Of a stretch of 17,754 nucleotides of DNA, positions 1 through 7,362 are shown piece by piece (the stretch's first letter is position 1; every line of letters starts with the position of its first letter). The stretch comes from Bacteroidales bacterium. GTDB lineage: Bacteria; Bacteroidota; Bacteroidia; Bacteroidales; UBA7960. The stretch is taken from NCBI GenBank assembly GCA_007131125.1, contig SLRE01000321.1, positions 1 through 17,754 of the forward strand, in the 5' to 3' direction. The translations under genes and the position numbers were made by a program. The notes beneath the pieces are model-generated. The model did no database searches and had not been told where the DNA came from. It saw nothing but the letters and a program-made list of their open reading frames with translations.

Positions 1-1009
1 CGGTGGCTCCGGCAATGGGTTCCTCGTTCAAAAACCACTGATAGGTGGTGGCAGGGGTGCTGAAAAGGGTGTCGCCTGAAAGGAAAATCCCGGGAGGTTC
101 TATTATACAATCCTGCATAAACGTAATGCGGGGGGAGGTTTGCAGGGAGTCGGAAAAAGGCTCCCATTGGTCGCAATCGTCTTTGAGAAAATAATCCAGC
201 CAGGGGGTGGCAAAGTCGGCAGTGATCTGCTGTTGCTCTTCCCGGGTAAGGGTAATGTTTCCCGAGCTGCCCAGCTCGCCAAGGTTGCAGTTGAAATTAA
301 AATTGGCAAAATAACAATGTCCTCCCCCGGTGATGCTCACATATGTCCGGGAAGAGGTGCCCAGGTTTTCATATATGGGAATTTGATGGGCGGATGCGGG
401 GGTCACATCATCTGAGCTACCCGAAAATATCAAAGATGGGCCGTTGACCAACTGGGCTGCCTCAATGGCCGAGGGGTTGGTTTCGGCCGGAGCCAGTGCC
501 AGCAAGGCATTGATGTTTTGATTGTAGCTTGCTGCCAGCACGGCTGCTCCTCCACCCATGGAGTGACCCATAACCGCTGTAAGCCCGTTCAGGTTTTGAT
601 AAAAAAAGGAGCCCTCTTCCTGTCCCTGGGCTTGTATGGTATCTGCCAGAAATGCCATGTCCAGGCCAAAGTCGTGGTGGCTTGGGCTGAAGCCCCCTTC
701 GGTTCGCGGAAAGGCCATGATGTATCCCCGGGGAACAAAGTGGGTCCAGAGGTTTTCGTAAGCACTCCATGTCATTACAAAACCATGTCCGAAAATGAGA
801 AGGGGAAAAGAGCCTTCTGCCATTTCTCCATTTTTCCCGTTCCCGTCAGCGGGATAGTAAATTTCCGTCAGTATCTGCCGATCGTCCCGATCAGGGTCAA
901 TAAAAGTTTCCTGAATGTGACCGATGGAGTAATCCTGGGCTGAAAGATCTTTTGACCCGGTTAACAGGATAAAAGTAGCAAGCAGAAAAAGGGCGGTTTT
1001 CGGGCTCAT
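1..1009 (-). CDS. Secreted alpha/beta hydrolase, 3' end cut off by the window edge
   Basis: Read from ATG at 1009, 336 codons are visible before the window edge. Residues 1-25 look like a signal peptide (hydrophobic ALFLLATFILL, then LSAQD). The hydrolase fold follows: GHGF (about 74-77, oxyanion region), the nucleophile elbow GHSMGG (148-153, Ser150), an acid candidate in SSDD (200/201) and the histidine in GGGHC (His231). Cys232 and Cys241 flank that region and could form a disulfide, as Cys279 and Cys301 could further on. The layout resembles chlorophyllase, dienelactone-hydrolase or cutinase/PETase-like esterases; the substrate cannot be told. The last visible residues (TYQWFLNEEPIAGAT) look like the Ig/PKD-like segment that often precedes a type IX secretion sorting domain in Bacteroidota, so the missing C-terminus may carry one. 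It is divergent from the gene at 1204. The hydrolase call is firm, the sorting domain is inference. Confidence 0.85.
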   Translation of the reverse strand, partial: MSPKTALFLLATFILLTGSKDLSAQDYSIGHIQETFIDPDRDDRQILTEIYYPADGNGKNGEMAEGSFPLLIFGHGFVMTWSAYENLWTHFVPRGYIMAFPRTEGGFSPSHHDFGLDMAFLADTIQAQGQEEGSFFYQNLNGLTAVMGHSMGGGAAVLAASYNQNINALLALAPAETNPSAIEAAQLVNGPSLIFSGSSDDVTPASAHQIPIYENLGTSSRTYVSITGGGHCYFANFNFNCNLGELGSSGNITLTREEQQQITADFATPWLDYFLKDDCDQWEPFSDSLQTSPRITFMQDCIIEPPGIFLSGDTLFSTPATTYQWFLNEEPIAGAT

Positions 1010-1077
1010 AAGGGCGGTTGTTTTGATAAATTTAACAAAAAAACAGATAAACATGTTTGGAATAAAATCCCGAAAAA

Positions 1078-1109
1078 TTTGTTAATGATTCCGGTGCTTG
1101 CTAAATTTA
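1078..1109 (+). promoter_or_regulatory. Candidate Bacteroidota-type promoter for the gene at 1204
   Basis: TTTG at 1078-1081, a 20-base spacer, then TAAATTTA at 1102-1109. This matches the Bacteroidota primary-sigma pattern (TTTG, 19-21 bases, TAnnTTTG) except for the last base of the -7 box. It would start transcription near 1116 and leave a leader of about 90 bases. The match is by eye only, in A/T-rich DNA. Confidence 0.4.
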
Positions 1110-1203
1110 CAGTGCGATGGGCTTTGCAGGGTAGTTTTTTAAAATTAAAAAGGGATACAGACAATTGCCTCTTAAACGCTGGTTTGCTTTAAAAAAATGA
1201 GCC

Positions 1204-1506
1204 ATGAGTTTTGCAGGACATGTAATGGATATGATCTCCCGCTACCAGCATAACCGGGCGATGGTAAAAAAGCGGCCAAGGCTAAAAGATATTCATGCGT
1301 TGTACAAACCGCATTCCAGGGAAGAGCATAGCGCGCTGACAACCCGGCCTTTAACGGATGAACAAATTATGAGGATCCAGGCCGAAGCAGGAAAATGGCG
1401 CAAAGCAAACCGCATCAACCTTTTTCTGGCCGGGATCGTTGCCCTGGCAATCACTGCCGTATTGGTGTTTTTGCTGATAAAGGCAGTGCTGCTGATTGGC
1501 AATTGA
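1204..1506 (+). CDS. Small membrane protein of unknown function
   Basis: A 100-residue protein that I do not recognise. The first 72 residues are hydrophilic and basic (several Lys/Arg, with the stretch KKRPRLKD). A single transmembrane helix follows at about 73-97 (NLFLAGIVALAITAVLVFLLIKAVLL). The positive charge ahead of the helix predicts a cytoplasmic N-terminus, that is, a tail-anchored inner-membrane protein. There is no signal peptide and no catalytic motif. The start at 1204 is the first in-frame ATG after a stretch that looks like a leader with a candidate promoter. The gene at 1559 follows 52 bases downstream on the same strand, so the two are probably cotranscribed. It may be a lineage-specific accessory membrane protein; coding status rests on codon structure and the clean helix. 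Confidence 0.7.
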   Translation: MSFAGHVMDMISRYQHNRAMVKKRPRLKDIHALYKPHSREEHSALTTRPLTDEQIMRIQAEAGKWRKANRINLFLAGIVALAITAVLVFLLIKAVLLIGN

Positions 1507-1558
1507 AACAAGGGCTTGCCCGGGTATGGCAAAAAATTATTCACAAAAAAAATTGGAT

Positions 1559-2056
1559 ATGAAACGAGAAAGTTTGTTTATCATTTTCATCCTGGCCGGC
1601 TTAGGACTAATGGCGCAGGATTTCCAGGTACCTGAAGTGCATCGCCTGGAAACAGAGGAGGATTTCCGTCAATATGAGCCTGATGTTTTGGAGGCCATAG
1701 AGTGGTTAAAGCAAACCCCTGTGCATCAGGACGAAGGCATCAGGCAGGAAGCCAACCGCTTTTTGTTGGAATGGCTGATGACCAATCCTTACCTGAGTAT
1801 TTTCCTGCATGATAAAATTGTACCCTTCAGCGACGACCCGGAACTTTTGATGATATTTATGGGGGGATGGACCCGTTATGCCCTTGAGGCAAGGGACTTT
1901 GACAACGTTTACAAGGGAAATCTAAATGGAGTAAAGGCAGTTATTGATTTTTACCAGGCCAACCGCAATTATCTGGAAACCAACCGGCACATAGAAAACT
2001 TAATGGAGATGCAGGAAAAAGGGGAGCTCGAAGACTTTGTCCGGGAACACTCATGA
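1559..2056 (+). CDS. Small secreted helical protein of unknown function
   Basis: The chosen ATG at 1559 gives a 165-residue protein that begins MKRESLFIIFILAGLGLMAQD, a typical Sec signal peptide with cleavage near the AQ-D junction. The frame is open further upstream (to 1496), but that extension overlaps the preceding gene and would bury the signal, so it is rejected. The mature part is acidic and appears all-helical, with many Glu and Leu, a WLKQTPV segment, FLLEWLMTNPYLSIFLHDK and a GGWTRYALEARDF segment. There are no cysteines, lipobox or metal motif. The composition suggests a periplasmic helical domain. I cannot name the family. It probably forms a transcription unit with the membrane protein at 1204 and converges on the phosphatase gene ending at 2093, with a 36-base gap. 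Confidence 0.75.
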   Translation: MKRESLFIIFILAGLGLMAQDFQVPEVHRLETEEDFRQYEPDVLEAIEWLKQTPVHQDEGIRQEANRFLLEWLMTNPYLSIFLHDKIVPFSDDPELLMIFMGGWTRYALEARDFDNVYKGNLNGVKAVIDFYQANRNYLETNRHIENLMEMQEKGELEDFVREHS

Positions 2057-2092
2057 AAAAACCACCGGCCTGAAACGCGCAGCAGTTGGGAA

Positions 2093-4315
2093 TTATATAC
2101 GGAATCCGATGACAAGGATGTCATCCACCTGTTCGAAGTGGGTTCCTTTCCAGTTTTCCAACTCGCTTTCCAGCAAGGTCTTCTGGTAAGAAAGGGTGTG
2201 CATGGAAATGTTTTCCAGCAGCTTAAAAAAACCGGCAGAAGTATATCTTGCGCCATGTTCTCCGCCAAACTGGTCAATAAACCCATCTGAGAAAATATAT
2301 ACCATATCCCCTGGGGAGGTCTTTATTTCCTTACAGGAAAACTTTTTATCCCCATCAGGGTTTTGCCCGAAATTCTGCCGTTCTCCCCTGAAAACCTCAA
2401 GTTTATTGCCCCTTACAATGGCTATGGAAGCATCGGCACCGGAAAACTGCAGGCTTTTTTCTTTCCTGTCAAAGATGCAAAATGAAACCTCCATCCCCTG
2501 CATGGCGCTTCTGCCTTCTTCTGAAACCAGCAGGCTGGTATTGAAACGGCGGGTTAGGTAATCCATATAATCGGCTGCGGTTTTCAGGCTGCTGCGGTGC
2601 AGGGATTCATTAAGGAAAGCCACTCCCAGCATGCTGAGCAATCCCCCGGCCACTCCATGTCCGGTGCAGTCGGCTGCTGCAATCAGTGATTTCCCGTTTT
2701 TGGATGAAACCCAGTAAAAATCTCCGCTTACAATGCTTTTGGGCCTGAAAAAGATAAAGCTGTTGCCTAAATGAGCATTCAAGTAATCTTCATCGGGGAA
2801 AAGAGAAGACTGTACCTTTTCGGCATACCGTATCCCGGCCAGAATCTCCTTGTTGGCTTTTTTCAGGGCATCGTTTTGCTTTTCAATTTGTATCTTCTGA
2901 TCGAGCACCAGGTTGCTTTGCTTCTCCAGCTCATTGCGCTGCAAGCGGATCTCCTGGTTTTTTCGCTGGATCTCTTTGTTTTGCCTCTCCAGCTTTTGAT
3001 TGGCATCCCTTATTTTGCGGTATTGGCGGTACTGAAAATATAAAAAAACCGAGCCCCCCAAAAGAATAAATATTACCAGGAGCAAAATGAAACGTTGCCG
3101 CTGGATTTCTGCCTGGCTTTGAACCAGTTGCAGCCTGCTTACCTCTTCTCTTTCCTGAAGCAATTCAATCTCCTGTTGTTTTTTCTCGGTTTGATAACGG
3201 GTTTCCAGTTCATAGATCACCCTTTTTCGTTCTATATCCTGAAGACTGTCATTCAATGTAATATAGTGGCTGGCATAATTATAAGCTGCAGCAATATCCC
3301 CGGATGCTTCTGCAGCCAGTTTCATTTGAAGATAAGAATTGACCTTGTTATCCAAAGCGTTGATCTCATAGGCTATTTCAAGGGATTTTCGTCCTTTCCG
3401 AAGGCTTTTTTGATAATCTCCCTTTAACCGATATATTCTTGACTGAACATTGTATATGGTGGAAAGGCTTTTCAGCGAACTGGTTTCTTCGGCAAGCACT
3501 CTTGCTTTTTCAGTCTTTTCAAGGGCTTTTTCGAAATCCTCCCAAGCCCCATAAACATAGGAAAGGTTTACATAAGTAAATGTGGCCTGGGCTTTCAGGC
3601 CATGAAGTAAAAACATCTCCAGGGCCTTATTGTAATAATCGTAAGCCTTATCCGGCTCATTCATTTTCAAATAAATGCCTCCCAGGGTTAAATCCGCACT
3701 GGCCACGTTTATTGGGTCGGCATGCTCTTCATAAATCTCTTTTGCCTGCAATAAATAATCCAGGGCCAGATCGGTTTCACCAAGCTCGTTGTAGCAAATG
3801 CTGATGTTGTTAAAGCAGGATCCCAGCATGAAATGGTTTTCTGTTTCTTCAAAATAGGGAATGGCCCTGTGATAATACTCAATAGCTTTGGAATAATTAC
3901 CCAGATTGCGGTAAACAACCCCAAAGTTGTTATATACTGCGCTGATCCCTTCCTGGAAGTCTTGTTCCATAAAAATATCCAGTGCCTCCTGAAAATAATT
4001 CAGGGCGGTGGCTAAATTACCCCAACCACGGTATATGATGCCGATGTACCTTAGCAAGGTGCCTTTTTGTATATACAGTTTTTGGTGATCCATAGGGGTG
4101 GTTTCCAGAAAGTCAAGACCTTGCTGGTAAAATATGTAAGCGCTGTCGGGCTGGGTTTGATAATAAAGGTCACCCATTTCAATGAGCAACTTTACTTTGG
4201 TGGTATCTTCAGTGGCTTTTTCAAACTCCACCTTCAGACTGTCTAAACCGGCCTTTGCCTCAGGATGGGAAAAAATCAATAACGTAATCAATAAGAACGG
4301 GTAGAGTCTGGCCAT
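2093..4315 (-). CDS. TPR-repeat transmembrane SpoIIE-type (PP2C) phosphatase
   Basis: A 740-residue receptor phosphatase. In order: a signal peptide (1-22), tetratricopeptide repeats (about 40-350, with the paired pattern of YNNFGVVYRNLGNYSKAIEYY), a coiled coil (about 365-408), one transmembrane helix (409-427), a second coiled coil rich in Gln/Lys/Glu (430-490) and a SpoIIE/PP2C serine-phosphatase domain (about 505-740). The acidic metal-binding residues are all present: GDFYW (Asp532), ADCTGHG (Asp549), SDGFID (Asp677) and DDILV (Asp731/732), so it should be active. The topology places the TPR array outside the cytoplasmic membrane and the phosphatase inside. In this family the usual substrates are anti-anti-sigma (STAS) proteins or other phosphoserine regulators, but no such partner is encoded nearby. 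It lies 263 bases downstream of the FISUMP gene on the same strand, too far for an obvious operon. Confidence 0.93.
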   Translation of the reverse strand: MARLYPFLLITLLIFSHPEAKAGLDSLKVEFEKATEDTTKVKLLIEMGDLYYQTQPDSAYIFYQQGLDFLETTPMDHQKLYIQKGTLLRYIGIIYRGWGNLATALNYFQEALDIFMEQDFQEGISAVYNNFGVVYRNLGNYSKAIEYYHRAIPYFEETENHFMLGSCFNNISICYNELGETDLALDYLLQAKEIYEEHADPINVASADLTLGGIYLKMNEPDKAYDYYNKALEMFLLHGLKAQATFTYVNLSYVYGAWEDFEKALEKTEKARVLAEETSSLKSLSTIYNVQSRIYRLKGDYQKSLRKGRKSLEIAYEINALDNKVNSYLQMKLAAEASGDIAAAYNYASHYITLNDSLQDIERKRVIYELETRYQTEKKQQEIELLQEREEVSRLQLVQSQAEIQRQRFILLLVIFILLGGSVFLYFQYRQYRKIRDANQKLERQNKEIQRKNQEIRLQRNELEKQSNLVLDQKIQIEKQNDALKKANKEILAGIRYAEKVQSSLFPDEDYLNAHLGNSFIFFRPKSIVSGDFYWVSSKNGKSLIAAADCTGHGVAGGLLSMLGVAFLNESLHRSSLKTAADYMDYLTRRFNTSLLVSEEGRSAMQGMEVSFCIFDRKEKSLQFSGADASIAIVRGNKLEVFRGERQNFGQNPDGDKKFSCKEIKTSPGDMVYIFSDGFIDQFGGEHGARYTSAGFFKLLENISMHTLSYQKTLLESELENWKGTHFEQVDDILVIGFRI

Positions 4316-4578
4316 CTTCAGCTTGGGTGTTTGAGGTTATCAAATTCCCTTTTTTGTTCAGCTAATTTATGAATTTTTTGGACAATCCGTGAAATTTTGT
4401 AAACGAGTTAAAAAGATTTGACAGCCAGGAAGATAAAGTCTGCAGTGTTTTGGTTTTTATTATAAAATGAAAAAAACCTAAGAAAAAAAGTTGCACATTG
4501 TGTCCGAAAAACCAATGGCCGGCAGGTAAAGCTTTTCCCTCAATGAAAAACGCTGCCTGGAAAAACTATTTCTTAAGC

Positions 4579-5745
4579 TTAATCTTCCAACTCACGGACA
4601 CACCTTACCGAAAATCCGAAATCTTTGGTTCCGCTGTCTTTATAAAATCCTGTGAGGCTGTAGTATAGCAGGTAACCAAAAGCTTCGGAGGCATTGTTTT
4701 CGGTAGAAGTCCAGAAGTATCCTCCGGTACCAAAACCAATGGTACTTCCGTCGGCATTTTTTCGTCCGGCAGGGTATCCGGTAAATCCACTTTCGTTATT
4801 GGCTCCCGAGTTGGGGCTATTCCAGCGGGGATGATCCTGGGGGGCTGTGCGGGTGCTTTTCAGCTTGCCGCCGGCCAGGCTTACTCCTCCAAGATATTCG
4901 GTAAGCTGGCTCATTTCGGCATCGCTTGGAAGCCTCCAGCCTGCCGGGCAAACACCCTGCACCGTTCCCGGGTTGGAGTTGTCCGACGCTTCACCATTCA
5001 TGGCGGCTTCCCAGGTGTAAAGCTTCCCGTAATGCTCAACCATATCGTCATCATTATTGGGGGAAGAAACTCCGCTGATGGGGGTTCCGTCGGAATAGTG
5101 AAGGGAGCGCAGGTTCTCGGAAAACCATTCCTTGGTGCCAATCACCACGGTTTCATAAACGTTTCCGTCATAATCTTCGGGGTTGCCGGGGTCATCCCCA
5201 TTGTCATCGCAAGGGCCCCAAACCGGAACCCCGTTGCAAAAGGTAAGGGTCTGCCCGTGGCTGCCCTGTTCAATTACCACCCATTGTTCTCCGTCCCAGT
5301 ACATCATATCTCCCGGCTGCTCTCCTTCCGGACGGTTGGTCAGGTCGTGGTAATCGCCGCTGAAGCTGTCAGCAGAGGTAAGTGCATGTAAAGCAAAAGG
5401 AACGCTCAGCAGCTGGGTTGTGCCCATGTTAATCCCATTAAGCGATATTTCAATAAAGTAATCTTCGGCAGCCCATTCAATTGCTTCCAGTGAATTTTCC
5501 GAGCCAATTCTGATATTTACCAGGCCGAACTCATTGGTCTGGGTTTGGTGGGTTTCTGAAAAAATTTCCTCCCCATCAGGGCTTCCCTTAAGAATAGCGA
5601 TTTCAAGGGTTACATCTTCTGATGTGATTGCCTGCCCTGCCTCATCCCTGAGCACTGCCTGGTAATTAAACGCCATAGGGGTCTGTGCCTTCAGGCCGCA
5701 TATAAAAAACAAAGCTGATAAAAAGAATAATGTAGTGGTCTTCAT
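4579..5745 (-). CDS. FISUMP-domain secreted protein
   Basis: A 388-residue exported protein. Residues 1-20 form a signal peptide (MKTTTLFFLSALFFICGLKA, cut before Q). Residues 22-125 form an N-terminal module beginning with the FNYQAVLRDEAGQ signature. This module is common at the start of large Bacteroidota surface proteins and resembles tail-fibre stalks (…LLSVPFALHA). A Trp-rich linker (MMYWDGEQWVV) and an Asp/Asn-rich hinge (CDDNGDDPGNPED, 179-191) follow. The C-terminal half (about 192-385) is a Fibrobacter succinogenes major paralogous (FISUMP) domain, with VIGTKEWFSENLR, CPAGWRLPSDAEM (266-278), FWTSTE and the terminal GFSVRCVRE. FISUMP domains are lectin-like folds of unsettled function, thought to act at the cell surface. 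No lipobox or type IX sorting domain is seen. The upstream 190 bases hold the tldDE terminator on the same strand, so this gene is probably transcribed on its own. Confidence 0.9.
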   Translation of the reverse strand: MKTTTLFFLSALFFICGLKAQTPMAFNYQAVLRDEAGQAITSEDVTLEIAILKGSPDGEEIFSETHQTQTNEFGLVNIRIGSENSLEAIEWAAEDYFIEISLNGINMGTTQLLSVPFALHALTSADSFSGDYHDLTNRPEGEQPGDMMYWDGEQWVVIEQGSHGQTLTFCNGVPVWGPCDDNGDDPGNPEDYDGNVYETVVIGTKEWFSENLRSLHYSDGTPISGVSSPNNDDDMVEHYGKLYTWEAAMNGEASDNSNPGTVQGVCPAGWRLPSDAEMSQLTEYLGGVSLAGGKLKSTRTAPQDHPRWNSPNSGANNESGFTGYPAGRKNADGSTIGFGTGGYFWTSTENNASEAFGYLLYYSLTGFYKDSGTKDFGFSVRCVRELED

Positions 5746-5865
5746 GTTAATAATTTGATTAACCCGGTCAGATGCCTGTCCTGCCCATTAGGGAGAAGTC
5801 CTCATGACATATTTTTCCCCTGTTTGTCTGGCCCTTTGGCATGGGTTGGTGCATCATTTTCCATT

Positions 5866-5911
5866 AAAAAAAAGGAGGGCGGGAAGTTGTCAGAATTTTT
5901 CCGGCCCTCCT
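5866..5911 (-). terminator. Intrinsic terminator of the tldD-tldE pair
   Basis: On the minus strand, AGGAGGGC (5911-5904) pairs with GCCCTCCT (5880-5873), and after one mismatch the stem continues for four more pairs (GGAA/TTCC). A run of eight T residues (5873-5866) follows directly. It begins 28 bases past the tldE stop codon. This is a textbook Rho-independent terminator and sets the 3' end of the transcript. Confidence 0.85.
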
Positions 5912-5938
5912 GTACTTTATAATTATTGAATTCTAAAA

Positions 5939-7273
5939 TCAGGCTCCCCCAATCTGCATTTCGGCGATGCGAACGGTAGGGGCTGTAAAGGAACGGTTCA
6001 TATCCACATCGTCAGCAACCATGTCAATGCCTTTTAAGATGGTATCGGCACTTCCTGCAATGGTAAGGCCTTTAACGGGATGGACGATCTTGCCGTTTTC
6101 GATCCAGAAGCCGGATGCTCCCCCGCTGAAGTTGCCGTTTACAGGGTTGATGCCATAGCCGGTAACTCCTTTTAAAAGCAAGCCGCGTTGGGTGGAAGCA
6201 ATGATCTCTTCCGGGCTGCTTTCTCCCGGGGCTACATAAAGGTTGTGGGTGCCAATGGAAGGCATGCTGGTAAATCCACCCCTTGAGGCATTCCCGGTGC
6301 TTTCCACTCCTGCCCTTTTGGCGGCAATGGTGTTGTATATAAAACTGCGCAATACGCCTGCTTCCACCAAGGTTCTTTTTTGGGTAGGAACGCCTTCTCC
6401 GTCAAAAGGCGTGCTGCCGGTTCCTCTGGGCCGGGTACCGTCATCGATGATGGTCAGCAGTTCCGAAGCAAATTGCTCATTCATTGAATCCCGCAAAAAG
6501 CTGGCACCCTGCAAAACCCGCTCTCCGTTGATGGCAGCAATTATGCCCCCGATCAATGAAGAGGCCACCACAGGGTCAAAGATCACTGCAGCCCGCTGTG
6601 TGGATACCATTTTGGTGTCTAGTAGCTCCCAGGCTTTGCGGGCAGCCGATTCTGCAATTTTTTCCAAAGATTCCAGGTCGGAAAAATAGCGGCGGGCACA
6701 GGATTCCCAGCCGGTATTTCTTTCTTCCCCTTTTTGTGCTACCACGCCTACGCCCAGGGAGCACATGCCCGACTTCAGGCTTTTATGAAGTCCATGAGAA
6801 TTGGCAATGAAAATTTCTGTTTCCCGCTCTCCAAAAGATGCGCCTGAACTGTTGGTGATGCGCTCATCTTTCATGGCCAGGGATTCCAGCTCCAGGGCCA
6901 TGTCAATCTTTTTCTCCATGGGCACTTTCCCGATTTCGGGATCGTACAACCCTTCTACCTTTTCATGGTCCTTTGCCCGGGGAAGTGTATTGTGGTCTTC
7001 GGGAGTTGTGAGTTTGGCAAAAGCAATGGCCCTTTCCAGGGTTTCATCCAGGGCTTTGTCGCTGAAATCATTGCAGTGGCTGAAACCCATGCTGCCGTTT
7101 ACCAGAACCCTGAAACCTACTCCGCTGGATGCCGCTTCCTGTATGGTTTCAATGTCGGAATTGCGCACCCTGACAGAAAGATTTCTCCCGGTTTGAATAT
7201 ATACCTCGGCCGATTCTGCGCCTTTACGCAGGCTCCTCGATACAAGTTTATCTGCTAAATTTTTATAGTTCAT
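5939..7273 (-). CDS. tldE: TldE/PmbA-like subunit of the TldD/TldE protease, no export signal
   Basis: Start chosen at ATG 7273, giving 444 residues (MNYKNLADKLVSRSLRKGAESAEVY), which matches the usual start of PmbA/TldE. The open frame extends upstream to 7453, but that part runs over the tldD 3' end; a second ATG at 7321 is less likely. The fold is recognisable from GVGFRVLVNGSMGFS, FDPVVASSLIGGI, FDGEGVPTQ, KGVTGYGINPVNGNFSGGASGFWIENG and a C-terminal PTVRI. It has no HExxxH motif: the corresponding region reads VVASSLIGGIIAAI (235-248), as expected for the non-catalytic partner. In E. coli TldD and TldE form a heterodimeric metalloprotease that matures microcin B17 and degrades CcdA. Here no signal peptide is visible, unlike its TldD neighbour. 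It lies 89 bases downstream of tldD. Confidence 0.92.
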   Translation of the reverse strand: MNYKNLADKLVSRSLRKGAESAEVYIQTGRNLSVRVRNSDIETIQEAASSGVGFRVLVNGSMGFSHCNDFSDKALDETLERAIAFAKLTTPEDHNTLPRAKDHEKVEGLYDPEIGKVPMEKKIDMALELESLAMKDERITNSSGASFGERETEIFIANSHGLHKSLKSGMCSLGVGVVAQKGEERNTGWESCARRYFSDLESLEKIAESAARKAWELLDTKMVSTQRAAVIFDPVVASSLIGGIIAAINGERVLQGASFLRDSMNEQFASELLTIIDDGTRPRGTGSTPFDGEGVPTQKRTLVEAGVLRSFIYNTIAAKRAGVESTGNASRGGFTSMPSIGTHNLYVAPGESSPEEIIASTQRGLLLKGVTGYGINPVNGNFSGGASGFWIENGKIVHPVKGLTIAGSADTILKGIDMVADDVDMNRSFTAPTVRIAEMQIGGA

Positions 7274-7362
7274 TGTTTTTATTTTTTTGAAGCCGCCTGC
7301 TCTAATCACAGGGGCTTTCATGGCAAATTTGTTTGTTTTTTTTGTAACAGGATATGGCGGGC

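Noticed and set aside
1496..1558. Upstream start for the small secreted protein
   Set aside because: It overlaps the preceding gene and would put 21 polar residues before a clear signal peptide that begins at 1559.
4831..5391. Open frame of 186 codons on the plus strand inside the FISUMP gene
   Set aside because: It is antisense to a protein with clear signal peptide and FISUMP motifs, and has no domain of its own.
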